Under the pieces are notes generated by a model. That model had not been told where the DNA came from and searched no databases. It saw only the letters and a program-made list of their open reading frames with translations. The translations under genes and the position numbers were made by a program. A stretch of DNA of 64,000 nucleotides from Phytophthora hibernalis (Eukaryota > Oomycota > Peronosporomycetes > Peronosporales > Peronosporaceae): contig JAAKBF010000253.1 of NCBI GenBank assembly GCA_012656075.1, forward strand, positions 170,840 to 234,839. Reading direction: 5' to 3'. Positions 31,314 to 41,896 of this stretch are shown piece by piece (position 1 is the stretch's first letter; the number at the start of each line of letters is the position of its first letter).

Positions 31314-32900
31314 CCCCCGCACTCACGGGCTTTTTGGACTCCTGTCCACGTTACCACATGTTGTATATACAACATGTTAAGAAAAGGATACTCTTCATTT
31401 TTGTATGACCTTTCATAAGTACGATGTCCTTCTGTGAACTGCGGGAAGCTGGCTTGATCGGAAGCGATTGCTTGCTCAGGTCATCGTAGCGCTATGTACA
31501 CGCATATAGTTAAATAGATCGACGCTAGGTCACCGAGGTTTAACAGGAGGTATATCGTACTTGTTAGCGGCGTCCTTTTTATCATTGGCGAGCAGAGTAC
31601 GATCAAAATTGCGCGACTATGTATGGAGTCATCAATGATTGCTACGATATATATTGAAGTTGATTAGCTGAAACGTCCAGCATTTTGCAAACGTCTTACT
31701 CTTTCTCTTCACGTACCATCTCTTCACGTTGAACGACCTCATTAGCCGTCTCATCACCCTGCACAACCTCACTCGCCGGCCCTTCACTCTGCACGACATC
31801 GCTCACTGCACTTGCCGCGTCGTCCGCACCGACATCTCCTCCATCCTCCCCTTCACCGTCCTCACCTTCTTCGTCGTCTTCGTTGTCGCTTTCGTCCTCG
31901 GCGGCCTGGCGGCGGCGCTTCTTAATACCACGGCCAACACGAGGGTGGGGTCGCTCTTCGCCATTTTCCACCTGACATGCCGGATTTGGTGGCATGTCAT
32001 GGTGTTGCCAGGGTAGTGTCCGGGCCGAATCCGGTCACAGAGGTAGACGCTAAAATTCATATATACTTCAGCGGTTTCCACTGACATGTTCTATATTCTA
32101 GGCATTTTGTTTATTTCCAAACTCGTACGTTGTGCGCAGATTTTTCGCCTGGTGTACCAACGCACGGTTCCGGTGGAGCCAAAACTTACATAATTCCCTG
32201 AGTAGGTTCGCAACAGACCGGCATGTAGCCTTAGACTCCGCTCGCGCGATGGCGTCACCCTCCTTCGCCACGGCAGCTAGCTGTCGCTTCGTTTTCTTCT
32301 TTTGATGGAGCCTTCTCCTTCGTTTGCTTGTTCTCGTTAGCTTTTTACAAGGGGTGGGCCTTGCGCTTCTTCGCAGCAGTAAGGTAAAGAACATCCTTTT
32401 CTACAGGAGGAGTCGATAGAGAGGCGCCGCCGGCGGTGGCTCTATCGCCTGGGCTGCGTCGACGCCCAGTGGTGCGCTTGGATCCGCGTCTCCGAAGTCA
32501 GCGTCGGTCTCCCTCTCCCCGTGCATGTATGCCCTGTGCTCTGAAGTTAGGCGTTGGCGCTCAGCAAGACTCATTCTTCGCAATCGCGCGAGAAATGCCT
32601 CCGTTTCGCGACGTATCTCCCGCCGTGCCGCCATTACCGAGTTCTGCTTACTTCTCGGCTTTTTCTCGAATGACTGGAAATCGTTGGCTGCGGGCCTCGT
32701 ACCCACCAACGGTCTGGTCACAATGTCAGTCACCTTTGAAGTGTCTTTCTCTTGCGAATTGTCAATCTTATGTGTGATTTTTGTCCTAACCCTGTGCATT
32801 ATCAGTGTCTTTAACATGTTGTATGTACAACATGTTACAAGAAGGGTCATTTCGCCCTTTTTGGCCACATTTGTGCATATACAACCCGTGAGTGCGGGGG
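31314..32900. mobile_element. piggyBac-type element with TTAA duplications
   Basis: Perfect 16-bp inverted ends, cccccgcactcacggg at 31314-31329 and its complement at 32885-32900, with TTAA on both outer sides (31310-31313 and 32901-32904). A second inverted motif lies further in at both ends: acatgttgtatatacaac at 31356 and taacatgttgtatgtacaac at 32812. TTAA targets and C-rich tips are the piggyBac signature. No DDE transposase is encoded, so it depends on another element. Confidence 0.9.
31696..32723 (-). CDS. Passenger reading frames of the TTAA element (unidentified)
   Basis: Minus strand, about 32723 to 31696. It starts MAARREIRRETEAFLARLRR, continues LAERQRLTSEHRAYMHGER to a stop at 32401, then a basic block (RTSKRRRRLHQKKKTKR) and, after a gap, MPPNPACQVENGEERPHPRV with KKRRRQAAEDESDNEDDEE and acidic repeats. 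A basic N-terminal half followed by an acidic tail is all that can be said; it could be a DNA-binding accessory protein or a captured host fragment. Two stop-separated frames imply introns or decay. Confidence 0.4.
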
Positions 32901-32904
32901 TTAA

Positions 32905-35670
32905 TGAAAATGAAAAATGCTACGGAGCAAGATCCGGTCATCGTCAAGCTGCATAAGCCGCAAAATGACGACCAGCTTAGTACGCCACGGATCCTGCAAC
33001 GTCTGCACCGTGCGTATACGCGCGATTCAGACATTCTGCAAGTTCTTGGCATTCCACCTTTACCTGCGCACCGTTCGAAAACTTCGACATCCAGAAGAAG
33101 ACACCGCCGGTTTCCACGAGATCACCTTCCCCAACAAGAATTGATCTATGTCAGGACCACCATCTTCGCCGCGAGTTTTGAACTCCCTCATCAGATTCCA
33201 GTGCAGAGGTTTTGCAGGATACTTTAAAAGGTCTCGACTGAGGACATCCACCGAAAACCGATGCGTGTTGTCTCCACCTTCTGTCAGCGGACCAACACGC
33301 TTGCGTTGCCCACCACATAGCTTCCGCACCGGAAGAGCCTTCAGCATCCCTCAATAGTGATATCATTTTGTAATGTCATGGCGGCGATGACGTGGGAGCA
33401 TTGCCATCCAGTCTGGAAAAACATTGCACAGTCGCAAGCGTATTTTTTCGGATGGCTTGAATCTAAAAGACATTTTAGTTAGATTAATCACAGCAAGATC
33501 GATGCTCGTGTGGACAAACAAAAACGTACCGTTTGGTTGGAGATCGATGGAGCCGATACCATGCTGATGACGTCTAGTGGTTCTCTTGAATGCAGTTGAA
33601 CTTGATGAATGGACAAACAGTGCAGCTCAGCCGTGTTCTCAGTTAAGCCAGTTGGAATTTTGCCGTTCAGGAGTTGCGATAGCTGCAAATTCCAATGCAT
33701 ATCAGTCGTGAGAACCTTACAAATTATAACGAGAGAGGATACTTACGTGGTTGCGCGAATGCGGTCCAAATTCGAGCTGTGAATGTTCACGAACGATACA
33801 ATAAACTTCGAGGCGTTGAACAGGATGGCTTTCACGAACTTTGAGCGCGTGTCCTTGATGACGTAGTAGTTAGTCTTCTCTGTGACTAACGTTTGAGCTC
33901 GCACTACTGCTGCACTGACCGATGGTCCTAAAATTAACAGTAAAATTCAGTTAGTTATCGTATTGACGGATTCAGTGCACACACATTCTTACCTTCTGAA
34001 AAATGATTTAGTGATTGCCGGATTGGTTGACTTTCTTGGAAGCGAAGAATGCGAGGAATGGGATCGTTTAAAACGACTGCCGTACTGGCGCGAAGGGAAC
34101 CAACGCAAACTTGCTTGATTAGACGGTGATGTGCCTCGAGCGCATTCTGTGACGGGGTAATCCTGGAGTTGCGGCTGCGTAAAACCAGTTGCCCCAAGTG
34201 TCCCCAGGTAAATGCCCCCAAACCACTGTGCGTAGTCAGATTCTCCATGCTTCTTCCAAAACGCCAGAAAGAGCTGACTGAGAGCCGTAAACTGTTTCTT
34301 CGTGCGAGATTGGCTAAGGTATCGGATGTCAGGAAGCACGTTATCCTCGTAAAAGCTGGAACCTTCAGCAGCTTGACCTTCTCACGACTCTTTCTCACAA
34401 GATGCGGGTAGCAATTGAGAAGCAAAATTTCTGGCCAAACTTCCTTGAATGTGTTGGCAATGCCTTGTGTCCTGTCGAGGCTGCCAAACGACAGTGTTAA
34501 GCCAATACCAAAAAGGCGAGCAAAATGTTTAGCTGTCCGAAACTTGGTGGTGTAGGCGGTCTGATGCTCCGTCTTGACGAACATGTACATCCAAGGAATG
34601 AACGTCTTGGCGTACTGTTTACGCGAGTAGTTCGTCGTGTCCCGAAATCCAAGAGTGTCCAGCCACCTACAACCCAATGCACGAAAAAATATTAAAACAT
34701 TTCCAACCGTTAAAACATCGCACTTAAAAGGTTCAAACTACCAAAATGCAACTTGTAGGTGCCATCCGTGGCACCAATGACGCCAACGTCTTGCTGACTC
34801 TAATGAGCTTTGACCACATTACGAAACATGTACCGCGACGTCAAAATTAATCCAAACGACGTCCCCTTCTTGCCTTCCTCGTCGATTATGTCGTGCTCAA
34901 AGCACTCCAGTGCGATCACTCCATCCTGGAACTTGCGACTTTTTTTCTGAATTGTGCAGCATCCTCCTCGCTTCCCACGAAGTCAGCACCTCCTCCATCA
35001 CCAAAAATCACTTGATGACGTGCACAAATGGGTGTACGCCCGGTAGCAAAATTCTTAATCTCCCAGCCACCTACCGATATCAACATATTGTATTCACACC
35101 AGCATCAATTTTGTAAGTAGCACCTCAGGATATGTACGTTAAATACCAGACTGTTTCTTCCGAAGGGCTGCTTTTCTGTTCTTGAGTTGATCGTGCGTTG
35201 GTAGAAACTGCATCATCTTAGCGTTTTCTGCGTACCGATCAACGAGTAGTTTGCGGCATTTTTGCGGCCCAGCCCCCCACTAAGAATGCTGTCGACCTCG
35301 CGCTTTAGAGCGCCATGAATCCCACGGCGCGTCATCTGTGTAGCGCCTCCTTCCACATGCTCGTCTGATTCCTCCACAATGAACTGAGCCCCCGCACCGC
35401 AATCTGTCTCACCTTCGACCTTACTTAGCCGGAGACGTTTAGGACAATCCACGTGGGACACACAGCGATTAATGCGTGTCCCATCCCCAGCATTACCGTA
35501 GACTTGTACAGTGATCCGTCCAAGACATCAATGCCAATCAGGGCGTTCTCTAACGTGGGAAATACCTCGCTGACTACAAATGCCTGTCGACGCGGCGTAT
35601 GTTGCTGCTGGACATCCTCGTCCGGTGACGCGGCAAAGTCACTTGCGCTGTCCTCATCGGACTTGCTCAT
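32905..35670 (-). pseudogene. MULE-A transposase
   Basis: Likely start at ATG 35670 (MSKSDEDSASDFAAS). An N-terminal zinc-finger-like part follows (HVDCPKRLRLSKVEGE, MTRRGIHGALKREVDSIL), then KGTSFGLILTSRYMFRNVVK, the first catalytic block GVIGATDGTYKLHFG, and the MULE core at 34677-34300: YMFVKTEHQTAYTTKF, LSFGSLDRTQGIANTFKEVW, LLLNCYPHLVRKSREK. The rest (33950-32905) is recognisable only as short open pieces (DLLKYPAKPLHWNL, GPDIDQFLLGKVISW). Several frameshifts, at least one probable intron near 35110, and a TTAA element in the 3' part. Mutator-like transposases cut and paste with 8-11 bp duplications. Confidence 0.75.
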
Positions 35671-35807
35671 GTTGAGCGCGACTTGATGAATGACCAGTAC
35701 ATTACTTTGTTTGAAGCTGGCTAGCCATTTACTACAACTATACCTTGTTTTGCTAAATATTACTCCAGATGTCCCCTGTTTTCGAATTACTCTCACCATC
35801 GCCGCGA

Positions 35808-35817
35808 GCTACTCTAA
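35808..35817 (+). repeat. Target-site duplication of MULE-A, right copy
   Basis: gctactctaa, the partner of 31107-31116. Removing the 4.7-kb insertion and one copy brings MULE-B coding text RFKEWLRVNLE next to SDDVFHVDD, with a one-base frame difference. Confidence 0.7.
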
Positions 35818-37320
35818 GTTAACCCGCAACCACTCTTTGAACCGTGCAAGCTGCCGCCGCCCACACTTGTCTGTCAAACATCTCCTTGGAACGTGGAGTG
35901 ACTGTGTGGTCGTCCTTTATCCAGTTCATGGCTGTTTGCTTCTTACGAGCAATGCTCATCACGATTGATTTGCAATAGAGTACAAGGGTTTCGAGAACTT
36001 CACTGTCCCTGATACCACTTAGCAGAATAACATTGTTTTGCCCTTCTACCGCACTCGTGGTCCTTCCTCTGTAGAGGGGTAAACTGTCTCCGTATGAGCG
36101 TGTTCCGTTCCACGTTTCTGCCATTGCGTTCAATTCCTATTGTGCCAATTCCCCATTGCCGAAATTGGTCCAGCTTGTAGGATGAATGGTGCGCAAATAT
36201 TGCGCGGCGTTCTGTTGCTCTTTGCTTTGGTTGATTTTCACTGTCCTGGGTATCGGGTACGTGTCTTCAATATCCACGAGGACCTGTTCATACTCGTTCA
36301 GCGTCGTTGTTGCTTGAAGCCGGAAAATTAAACCCGTGATCCCCTTAATGTTTGGCTCAGCACTGCGGAAGTGGCCACAAACAGTAAAGTTGATGTGCCT
36401 CGTACAAAACTTCAGGTTCACAGGAATGCTTCGAGTTCTCAATCTTTCTTGGGCATTGAGTTGCTTTCCTCTGTCAGTGAACAGAACTCGATCATGAAGC
36501 TTTATACCAGCTACCACGCAGTTCGCGAAGACCCACTCGAATTTGTCGGTTGTCTCCGTGTGTACGAAAGCAATAGCCACAGGAATGTTGCCCCAATTAC
36601 CGTCCTTTCCAATCACTAGCACACAGACGTCGTTGTAGCTATTAAGCTTCATGTGGGTGCCATCACATTGAAGGATCGGCACCCAGTTGTCTTGAGCACA
36701 AGCAAGGGACCCAACCGCCAGAAAAACTCGAAAGAAACGCCCGCTGCTGTCAAGTTGACAGCAGACATGCGACCCATCATTTTCACGCTCAAAGGTTCGT
36801 ATCAAAAGAGCAGCTTATCGTAGCCACGGTCCGCACCCGCTATAATCCTTTTCGCTTTTGAAATGGCTCGGCTGACGAGAGCAGGGCGATGATCAACGTT
36901 AACATGGTCGATAGTTTTCACGGCAAACGCAACGCGAGAACGCGCAGTACTCAAACCTTAAACGAGAGAGCTCTTGGACCCAGGTAACTCGCGTTTTAAA
37001 TCTGCCAAACATTGGCCGACCGAATCACAACTCGGTGAGTGTTGAAGGTTTATATCACTTACAAACCAGTGCCCTGGGGGGCAAAATGCATTCTTGCTGT
37101 GTACACGCTCATTTGATTTGCCGCTCTTGTTTTGCTTGACATGACGCTTTGTTAAGCACACACGCCACTGGCACGGCTTCTCTGACTTGCATGTCCAATT
37201 TTTTGTGACCCGACGAGGTTTACCGAAATGTTTTGTTTTCATAAAACGCGTGGGCTTGAAGAAAAGCTGTAGACTGAGGGGCCGATGCGAACACGTCTTT
37301 GGTCTCAATAGTTTCTCGGC
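35818..37320 (-). pseudogene. MULE-B transposase, N-terminal and catalytic part
   Basis: The N terminus (37308-36958) is cysteine/histidine-rich: WTCKSEKPCQWRVCL, then FCPPGHWFVSDINLQHSPSC, like FAR1/WRKY-GCM type DNA-binding fingers. The catalytic part (36805-36137) reads ILQCDGTHMKLNSYNDVCVL, GKDGNWGNIPVAIAFVHTE, VLFTDRGKQLNA and LKFCTRHI, the D-D arrangement of a MULE transposase. A C-terminal helix region (36133-35819) reads GRTTSAVEGQNN and DRQVWAAAACTVQRV. A frame break at about 36136 and a gap at 36805-36958 mean it is not intact. The SWIM-containing end is at 30139-31106, across the MULE-A insertion. Confidence 0.8.
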
Positions 37321-38600
37321 CGAACAGCTCGCCTTGCCGGACTCAATAGATTTTGACTAGTGATCTTTCGAAGGGACGTTTCCTCATGGTCGTCCACGTT
37401 TCTATTCTAGTATAATCTCCATTTAGACTTCAACATGAATATCCAATCAGGCGGAGGTAGATCAGCACGTGCTTCCTAGCGGGGTCAGTCAAGAATTGTT
37501 TGATATTAATAGGGTCACCGGGGATATTTATCCGTCAAATAGTCATATTTTTAATACTCAAATACCCCTCCGTTTAAGATAGCGGTATAAACGGTCTCCG
37601 GACAAGATGTAAGGTGCACATGTGGCCAACATATGAAGCGTTTTGGCAATGGGGATCATGGTGTTGGTGCGTGGTTCCCCAGGGATTGCGAAATCTAAAA
37701 TATATCCTAGACCCTCTCCGAGAGGTTTTGCTGCGGTGGTTAGGTGCCTACCGCTACTCAATTTGGTCGTTTGCCACCGACCGAGTCATCTCGCGAAATC
37801 AAGCACACCATTCAAACCGCGAGCACTACTAGGCATGTCTTTTCATGCCGAAAAGTGCATCGGTATATTGGTATTAACCGGTAGAGTTTAAAAAAACAGC
37901 TTTCATGCGATTAATCTGGAACGGAGTGGTAGTCACTAACGAGGTCCTTCGAGTCATTCTGCGAAAACCTATGTAGATCGAGGCTGTGATATTACCAGAA
38001 TTAAAAACTACGTAACCGTAACAAATGTTTTATCACAAACTTCAAACAATAAACCCGCCTTATATGCTCTATGAATAACGTACGGCAACCCCCAATTATT
38101 TCACAACCAGTCTACCTAATCTTGTGGTTTGTAAAACGCTTGGTGCTTCGTTGTTTGTAGAGCTTAAACGAAACGAAGAGCTTCTCACTCCAGCAGAATA
38201 ATATCGAGCATAGAAACTAGCCGCCACTAGTAATTTACCATGTACTAAATACTGCTCTATTCATAGGCTGGGGGCCTAAGCCATCGCAACAGACTGAATG
38301 GTCTGAACGAAGCAGCTACATGATCCTGTTGTTGCGTAAATTTTTGAAAATAAATTTATAACATGCAAAACAGCACCATGACCTACTCACTATTACTATT
38401 CATGTAGTGACCCCTTCTTGTTGCACGTCAAAACTACACTCTCCTTTCTGCGCCCTTTCCTTCAAACGTGTATAGCAGTGTGCCGCTTTTTGGTTTTGCA
38501 TTATTGCTTCTTTTTTGGCGCTTTCTAGAGTACCCGAATATTATGATTAGAGCGAAGCCTCTTGCATGTGGTGTTTCCAAACAGCAACATAATCAGAGTT
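37321..38600. other. AT-rich stretch without a recognisable gene
   Basis: About 1.3 kb next to the MULE-B 5' end. One short minus-strand frame (37761-37558: GEGLGYILDFAIPGEPRTN, ILSGDRLYRYLKRRGI) looks protein-like but has no family I know. The rest is AT-rich with many stops in all frames. It may include the terminal region of the MULE. Confidence 0.5.
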
Positions 38601-38723
38601 AGGGGCAATGATTGAGTACGGTTATTGTTTCGTGCCCACAATAGGGCGTGGTGAGCGGTCCCCTTGTTTATGCGATACACGGCCGGGGCTGATTAGGTTC
38701 GCTGTGACTGATGCCGTTGGTCG

Positions 38724-38910
38724 TCATATCATTCGTGATGCCAGGTTTACGGTGGCCTTCGCCGCCAGTGTGGAATATTCCTCAAAACAATTTGACATCC
38801 ATCTCCCGAGGAGTTTGATTGTCAGGCTATCGGCTCCGCCGCTCATTAACGTTGTTGCGATCCCGCAACGGCGGAAACTGATGCGGCCGAGGTGGTGACG
38901 ACTCTCCGCC
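38724..38910 (-). pseudogene. Tyrosine recombinase C-terminal fragment (DIRS/Crypton type)
   Basis: Minus strand: FRRCGIATTLMSGGADSLT, KLLGRWMSNCFEEYSTLA, ending SRMI and a stop. This is the H/K-R...GRW...Y end of a tyrosine recombinase: the box around RxxG, GRW, and the nucleophile Tyr in EEY. The His normally preceding the Arg (HS-R) is not seen (GRISFRR). DIRS retroelements use such an enzyme instead of an integrase. It lies head-to-head with the DIRS reverse transcriptase on the plus strand, so it is from a different copy or a rearranged one. Confidence 0.7.
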
Positions 38911-39032
38911 ACTTCGGAGCGAAGACTGGGATAAGGAAGATAACACATGTTATAGCATCCCAACATTATCCAGTGAGTCAAGTGTATATATCGGCGCTGC
39001 CTGGGCAGAAGCTGTGCCGGGAGGCATGAGGG

Positions 39033-40445
39033 GTGGGGTATGAATGTGCGCTCGGCGCGGAAAATTTCGCGGATCACATGCAATCCACCCTATACAAGCC
39101 CGGATTTGAAGACAATTTCAAGCTCAATTTCATGCCCCGGCGCGAGCGAAATTTGATTAGCGAGACCGCGCTGCAGCCCCTACCACGTCAGCCTGCGACC
39201 AAAACGAACGTTGAACGTCAAGTGGCTACTGTACCTAAGATGACCATACAGCCTAGGGTGACTCGGACGGTTATACAGCCAGCGGCACCTAAGATGGCCA
39301 TACAGCCTAGGGCGACTCGGACGGCCATACAGCCAGCGACACCTAAGATAGCCATACAGCCTAGGACAGCACCAACACCTAAGATGACCATACAGTCTAC
39401 GCTATATCGAGCTCCTGTGATGGTCATACAGCCTAGGACACATCAGTCACCTGAGATGGCTATACAGCCTAGGTCATTCACTGTAGCTGTGCTGGCTACA
39501 GCCTAGGTCATCCACTGTAGCTGTGATGACTACACAGCCTAGCGTAGTAGCAACGGTCTCAAGGGAAGGAAATATGCACCCACGCGTAGACCTCGCTGCA
39601 CACGCAACGCGTAAACTGCATGATGTAGTAACTTGTACAAGGGCAACTCGGGTATCCGAGAACGCAGTCCGTCGCGCCACAGGTTTTGAAGCACTACGGC
39701 GCCTATCACTGAACAAGGCTCTGGGGAAGGTCGGGCTGCGGCTTCCAACGTCGGCGTATCCTGCATCCCGGCAATCGCCAAGCGGTACCGAGTTTCTACT
39801 CAACAAGCCACTGCAACGCACGCTTTCCGAATTCGTCCGCCGGACACAGATGCCTTTACTGGCTCTAGTGGAACTCGTACGCGGTCGGCCGGAAACAGAC
39901 TACCGTCCAAACAAGCAAATGGTTCCGGCAGTGATCGCGCAAGTGTGCAAGGACTACCAGTATCTAGAAAAACGGCAAGAAATTGCAGCGGAAGGCGTCC
40001 GCGTGGAGCTGAAGAAGGACGTGCCGCGTCAATCGCATCCACCGGAGAATTATGGGTCGGCAACTGATAGGGTGAACATACTGCGCAAGAACGTCCGTAA
40101 GGAGCAAGACACATGGAGGTACCTCGTACTGAATTCGGACATCCTCTCGATGTGACCGGAAGTGTTCGTCAGTCCATTCGGGATAGTCGACAAGGCGGGT
40201 GGTGACCCGCTGACGTCCGGAAGGACAATCCATGATCTATCGTTCCCTGACGGCGCCTCGATCAACGACTTCACAGACCAGGACGCTATTCCAAATGCCG
40301 ACTATCGACACTGCGACGCTGTCGCTTCCGAGATAATACGATCCAAGCGGGAACAACCTCATGCTGAGACCAAGGCAATGGCAGGCGATGTGACTTTCGC
40401 ATTTCGCAACGTCAGTATTTACAGCCGCAGACACTACCATGACCG
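39033..40445 (+). pseudogene. DIRS-like retroelement: gag-like ORF and reverse transcriptase N terminus
   Basis: First part (39033-39506): GYECALGAENFADHMQ, PRRERNLISETALQPLP, then IQP repeats. Second part (39523-40155): VRRATGFEALRRLSLNKA, FVRRTQMPLLALVELVRGR, ending DILSM and TGA. The third (from 40162) is reverse transcriptase: VSPFGIVDKAGGDPLTSGRT, IHDLSFPDGASIND, AGDVTFAFRNVSI, the first blocks of a DIRS/Gypsy-type RT. Sequence is cut at about 40445, before the catalytic YADD-like box, by a minus-strand Copia fragment. Breaks at about 39506 and 40155. Confidence 0.75.
39235..39545 (+). repeat. Tandem IQP-coding repeats
   Basis: Degenerate units of about 30-75 bp built on ccta-agatg-ccatacagccta encode MTIQPRVTRT, MAIQPRATRT, IAIQPRTAPT and MAIQPRSF. 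The last units keep the DNA pattern (gtgatgactacacagccta) beyond the frame break. Confidence 0.85.
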
Positions 40446-41392
40446 ACCAAGGATCAGGAAGATCCGCGGCGATATTCCAAAGGTTGATTCGTCGAAGTTG
40501 ACATCGCGACTGATAACCACCTGCCCCGCCTCGACGTCATAAAGTCGATACGCCTTGGACACTTCTTCGTAGCCGAGGAACAGTCCGGCGCGAGCCTTGG
40601 GGTCCAACTTGAGTCGTTTTTCCTTCGGAGTCAAAACGTACGTCCGGCAGCCAAATACACGCATGTGCTTGACACTTGGCTTGGACTTGTGCGCGATCTC
40701 GAACGGAGTCTTGTGCTTGATATTGGGGACGACAGCCGATTTTTACGTAGAGGGCCGTCATCGCCGCCTCAGCCCAGAAACACTTATCCAGCTTGGCATA
40801 GTGCAACATACTGCGGCCGATCGTGACGATGGTCGGATGGCGCGCTGTGCCGTGCCGTTGGTCTGGTGCGCGTACGGGACCGTGGTTTGCTGCTCGATGC
40901 CTTGATCTTCGTAGAAGGCCTTGAGCGAGTTGGCGCAAACTCACGAGCTCCGTCGTGTCGCACAAACTTGACCTTCTTGCCGAATTGCGTCTGCACCTTG
41001 GTGATGTACTTCTTGATGCAATCTTCGCAACTCCACCTTCATCTCGCTCGATCAAGTGAGCGAACTTGGACTTGTCATAGCAGACGTGGTGCGTTGCGCC
41101 GCTGTCGACCGCCCACATCCCGGACACATTCTGGCCCGTCGAAACTCCACACTCCAGGGAAACCGCGAACGCCACTAGATCGTAGTCGTAGTCGTCGCTG
41201 TCGTTTCTCCACTGGATGTTGTTGGCCCTGCGTCCACGGCCATTGTCATTGCCGCCGCGTCTTGGCCCTCGGTTTTCATCCTTCTGCTTGGTCCAGCACT
41301 TGTCAACCGTGTGCCCCAATTTCCCGCAGTACGTGCACTGGCGAGACTCTCGGTCGCTCGTGAACGCTTTGGCCGCGTCCTCCGTTTTGACA
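40434..41392 (-). pseudogene. Copia gag-pol fragment with internal deletion
   Basis: Minus strand, right to left: TEDAAKAFTSDRESRQ, zinc knuckle CTYCGKLGHTVDKC, protease MWAVDSGATHHVCYDKSKF, then a jump into integrase (QTNGTARRAIRTIV in part, LHYAKLDKCFWAEAAMTALY) and the post-integrase block MRVFGCRTYVLTPKEKRLKL, LFLGYEEVSKAYRLYD. The catalytic first half of integrase and all reverse transcriptase are missing. The right end abuts a CRN N-terminal cassette in a different frame. Confidence 0.8.
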
Positions 41393-41672
41393 GTCCAACA
41401 TCACCAATTTCCTCTCGCGCCGATCTCAGCAGCTTCAGGTCAGTGGTGTCACTCACTCCGCTCATCGCTTCTTCTTCCGTCAGCCACGGGCCCCGGCCCT
41501 CGTCCTTCTTCGCCAGGAAGAGCTGCAGCGTATCCGCATCAATGTCCTTGAAACCAACTGTCTTCTTCGCCTTGATCGCATCCTTCAACGCTGACACAGA
41601 CGCGCCCTCGTCGATGTCCACCTCAAACGCGTTTCCTGCCACACCAACGATAGCACAGAAGAGCTTCACCAT
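41393..41672 (-). pseudogene. CRN (Crinkler) effector N-terminal cassette 1
   Basis: Start ATG 41672. About 93 residues of a Crinkler head: MVKLFCAIVGVAGNAF at the N terminus, a ubiquitin-like fold, LFLAK at residues 51-55, and the downstream PWLTEEEA part of the DWL region. CRN proteins are modular oomycete effectors whose LFLAK/DWL head directs delivery and whose C-terminal domains act in host nuclei (family knowledge). Here the head stops before any HVLVVVP boundary motif and runs into Copia gag sequence, whose zinc-knuckle frame differs from the CRN frame, so no effector C-terminal domain is attached. I see no classical signal peptide, which is usual for this family. Confidence 0.85.
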
Positions 41673-41730
41673 CTTTCCTCCACGCGGCAGATTCTAGAAT
41701 CAGGAAGAACTTCTTCCCCATTCTAGAACC
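41673..41730 (-). promoter_or_regulatory. CRN-1 leader with heat-shock-element-like palindromes
   Basis: Two TTCTAGAA boxes (41692-41699 and 41721-41728) bracket a near-palindrome ggaagaacttcttcc (41703-41717). The proximal box lies 19 nt before the ATG. The text from this box through the ATG (including ctgccgcgtggaggaaag on the coding strand) is the same as at CRN-2. TTCnnGAA units are the heat-shock-factor consensus; whether they act here is inference. Confidence 0.5.
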
Positions 41731-41896
41731 TGGGCGGAAAAGACGGCGTGTCACATAGACTTCCAACCAATCATGAGACGCTTTCCTTGCGGTAAAACCT
41801 GTTCTATGGAATATATCAGTGTTCCAAGATCTATTAATAGGGACGCGCCCTCTCGCTCTCAGCTGGAACATCTCAGTCGTCGAGCAGCTATTACAG

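Larger units (their letters stand above)
31117..35807 (-). mobile_element. MULE-A, inserted in MULE-B
   Basis: 4691 bp between two copies of gctactctaa, splitting the MULE-B gene. It contains one MULE transposase gene on the minus strand and a nested TTAA-flanked element. Its own ends (tgcgaacgaactt and ctcgcggcgatgg) are not obviously inverted repeats of each other, so it would be a non-TIR MULE or have eroded ends. Confidence 0.65.

Noticed and set aside
37321..38600. Possible small gene on the minus strand at 37558-37761
   Set aside because: Only about 65 codons with no start context, family or neighbour support; left as unassigned.
39235..39545. Short repeats with gccatacagccta considered as a satellite or array of binding sites
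   Set aside because: They keep one coding frame for IQP peptides within a DIRS gag-like ORF for most of their length.
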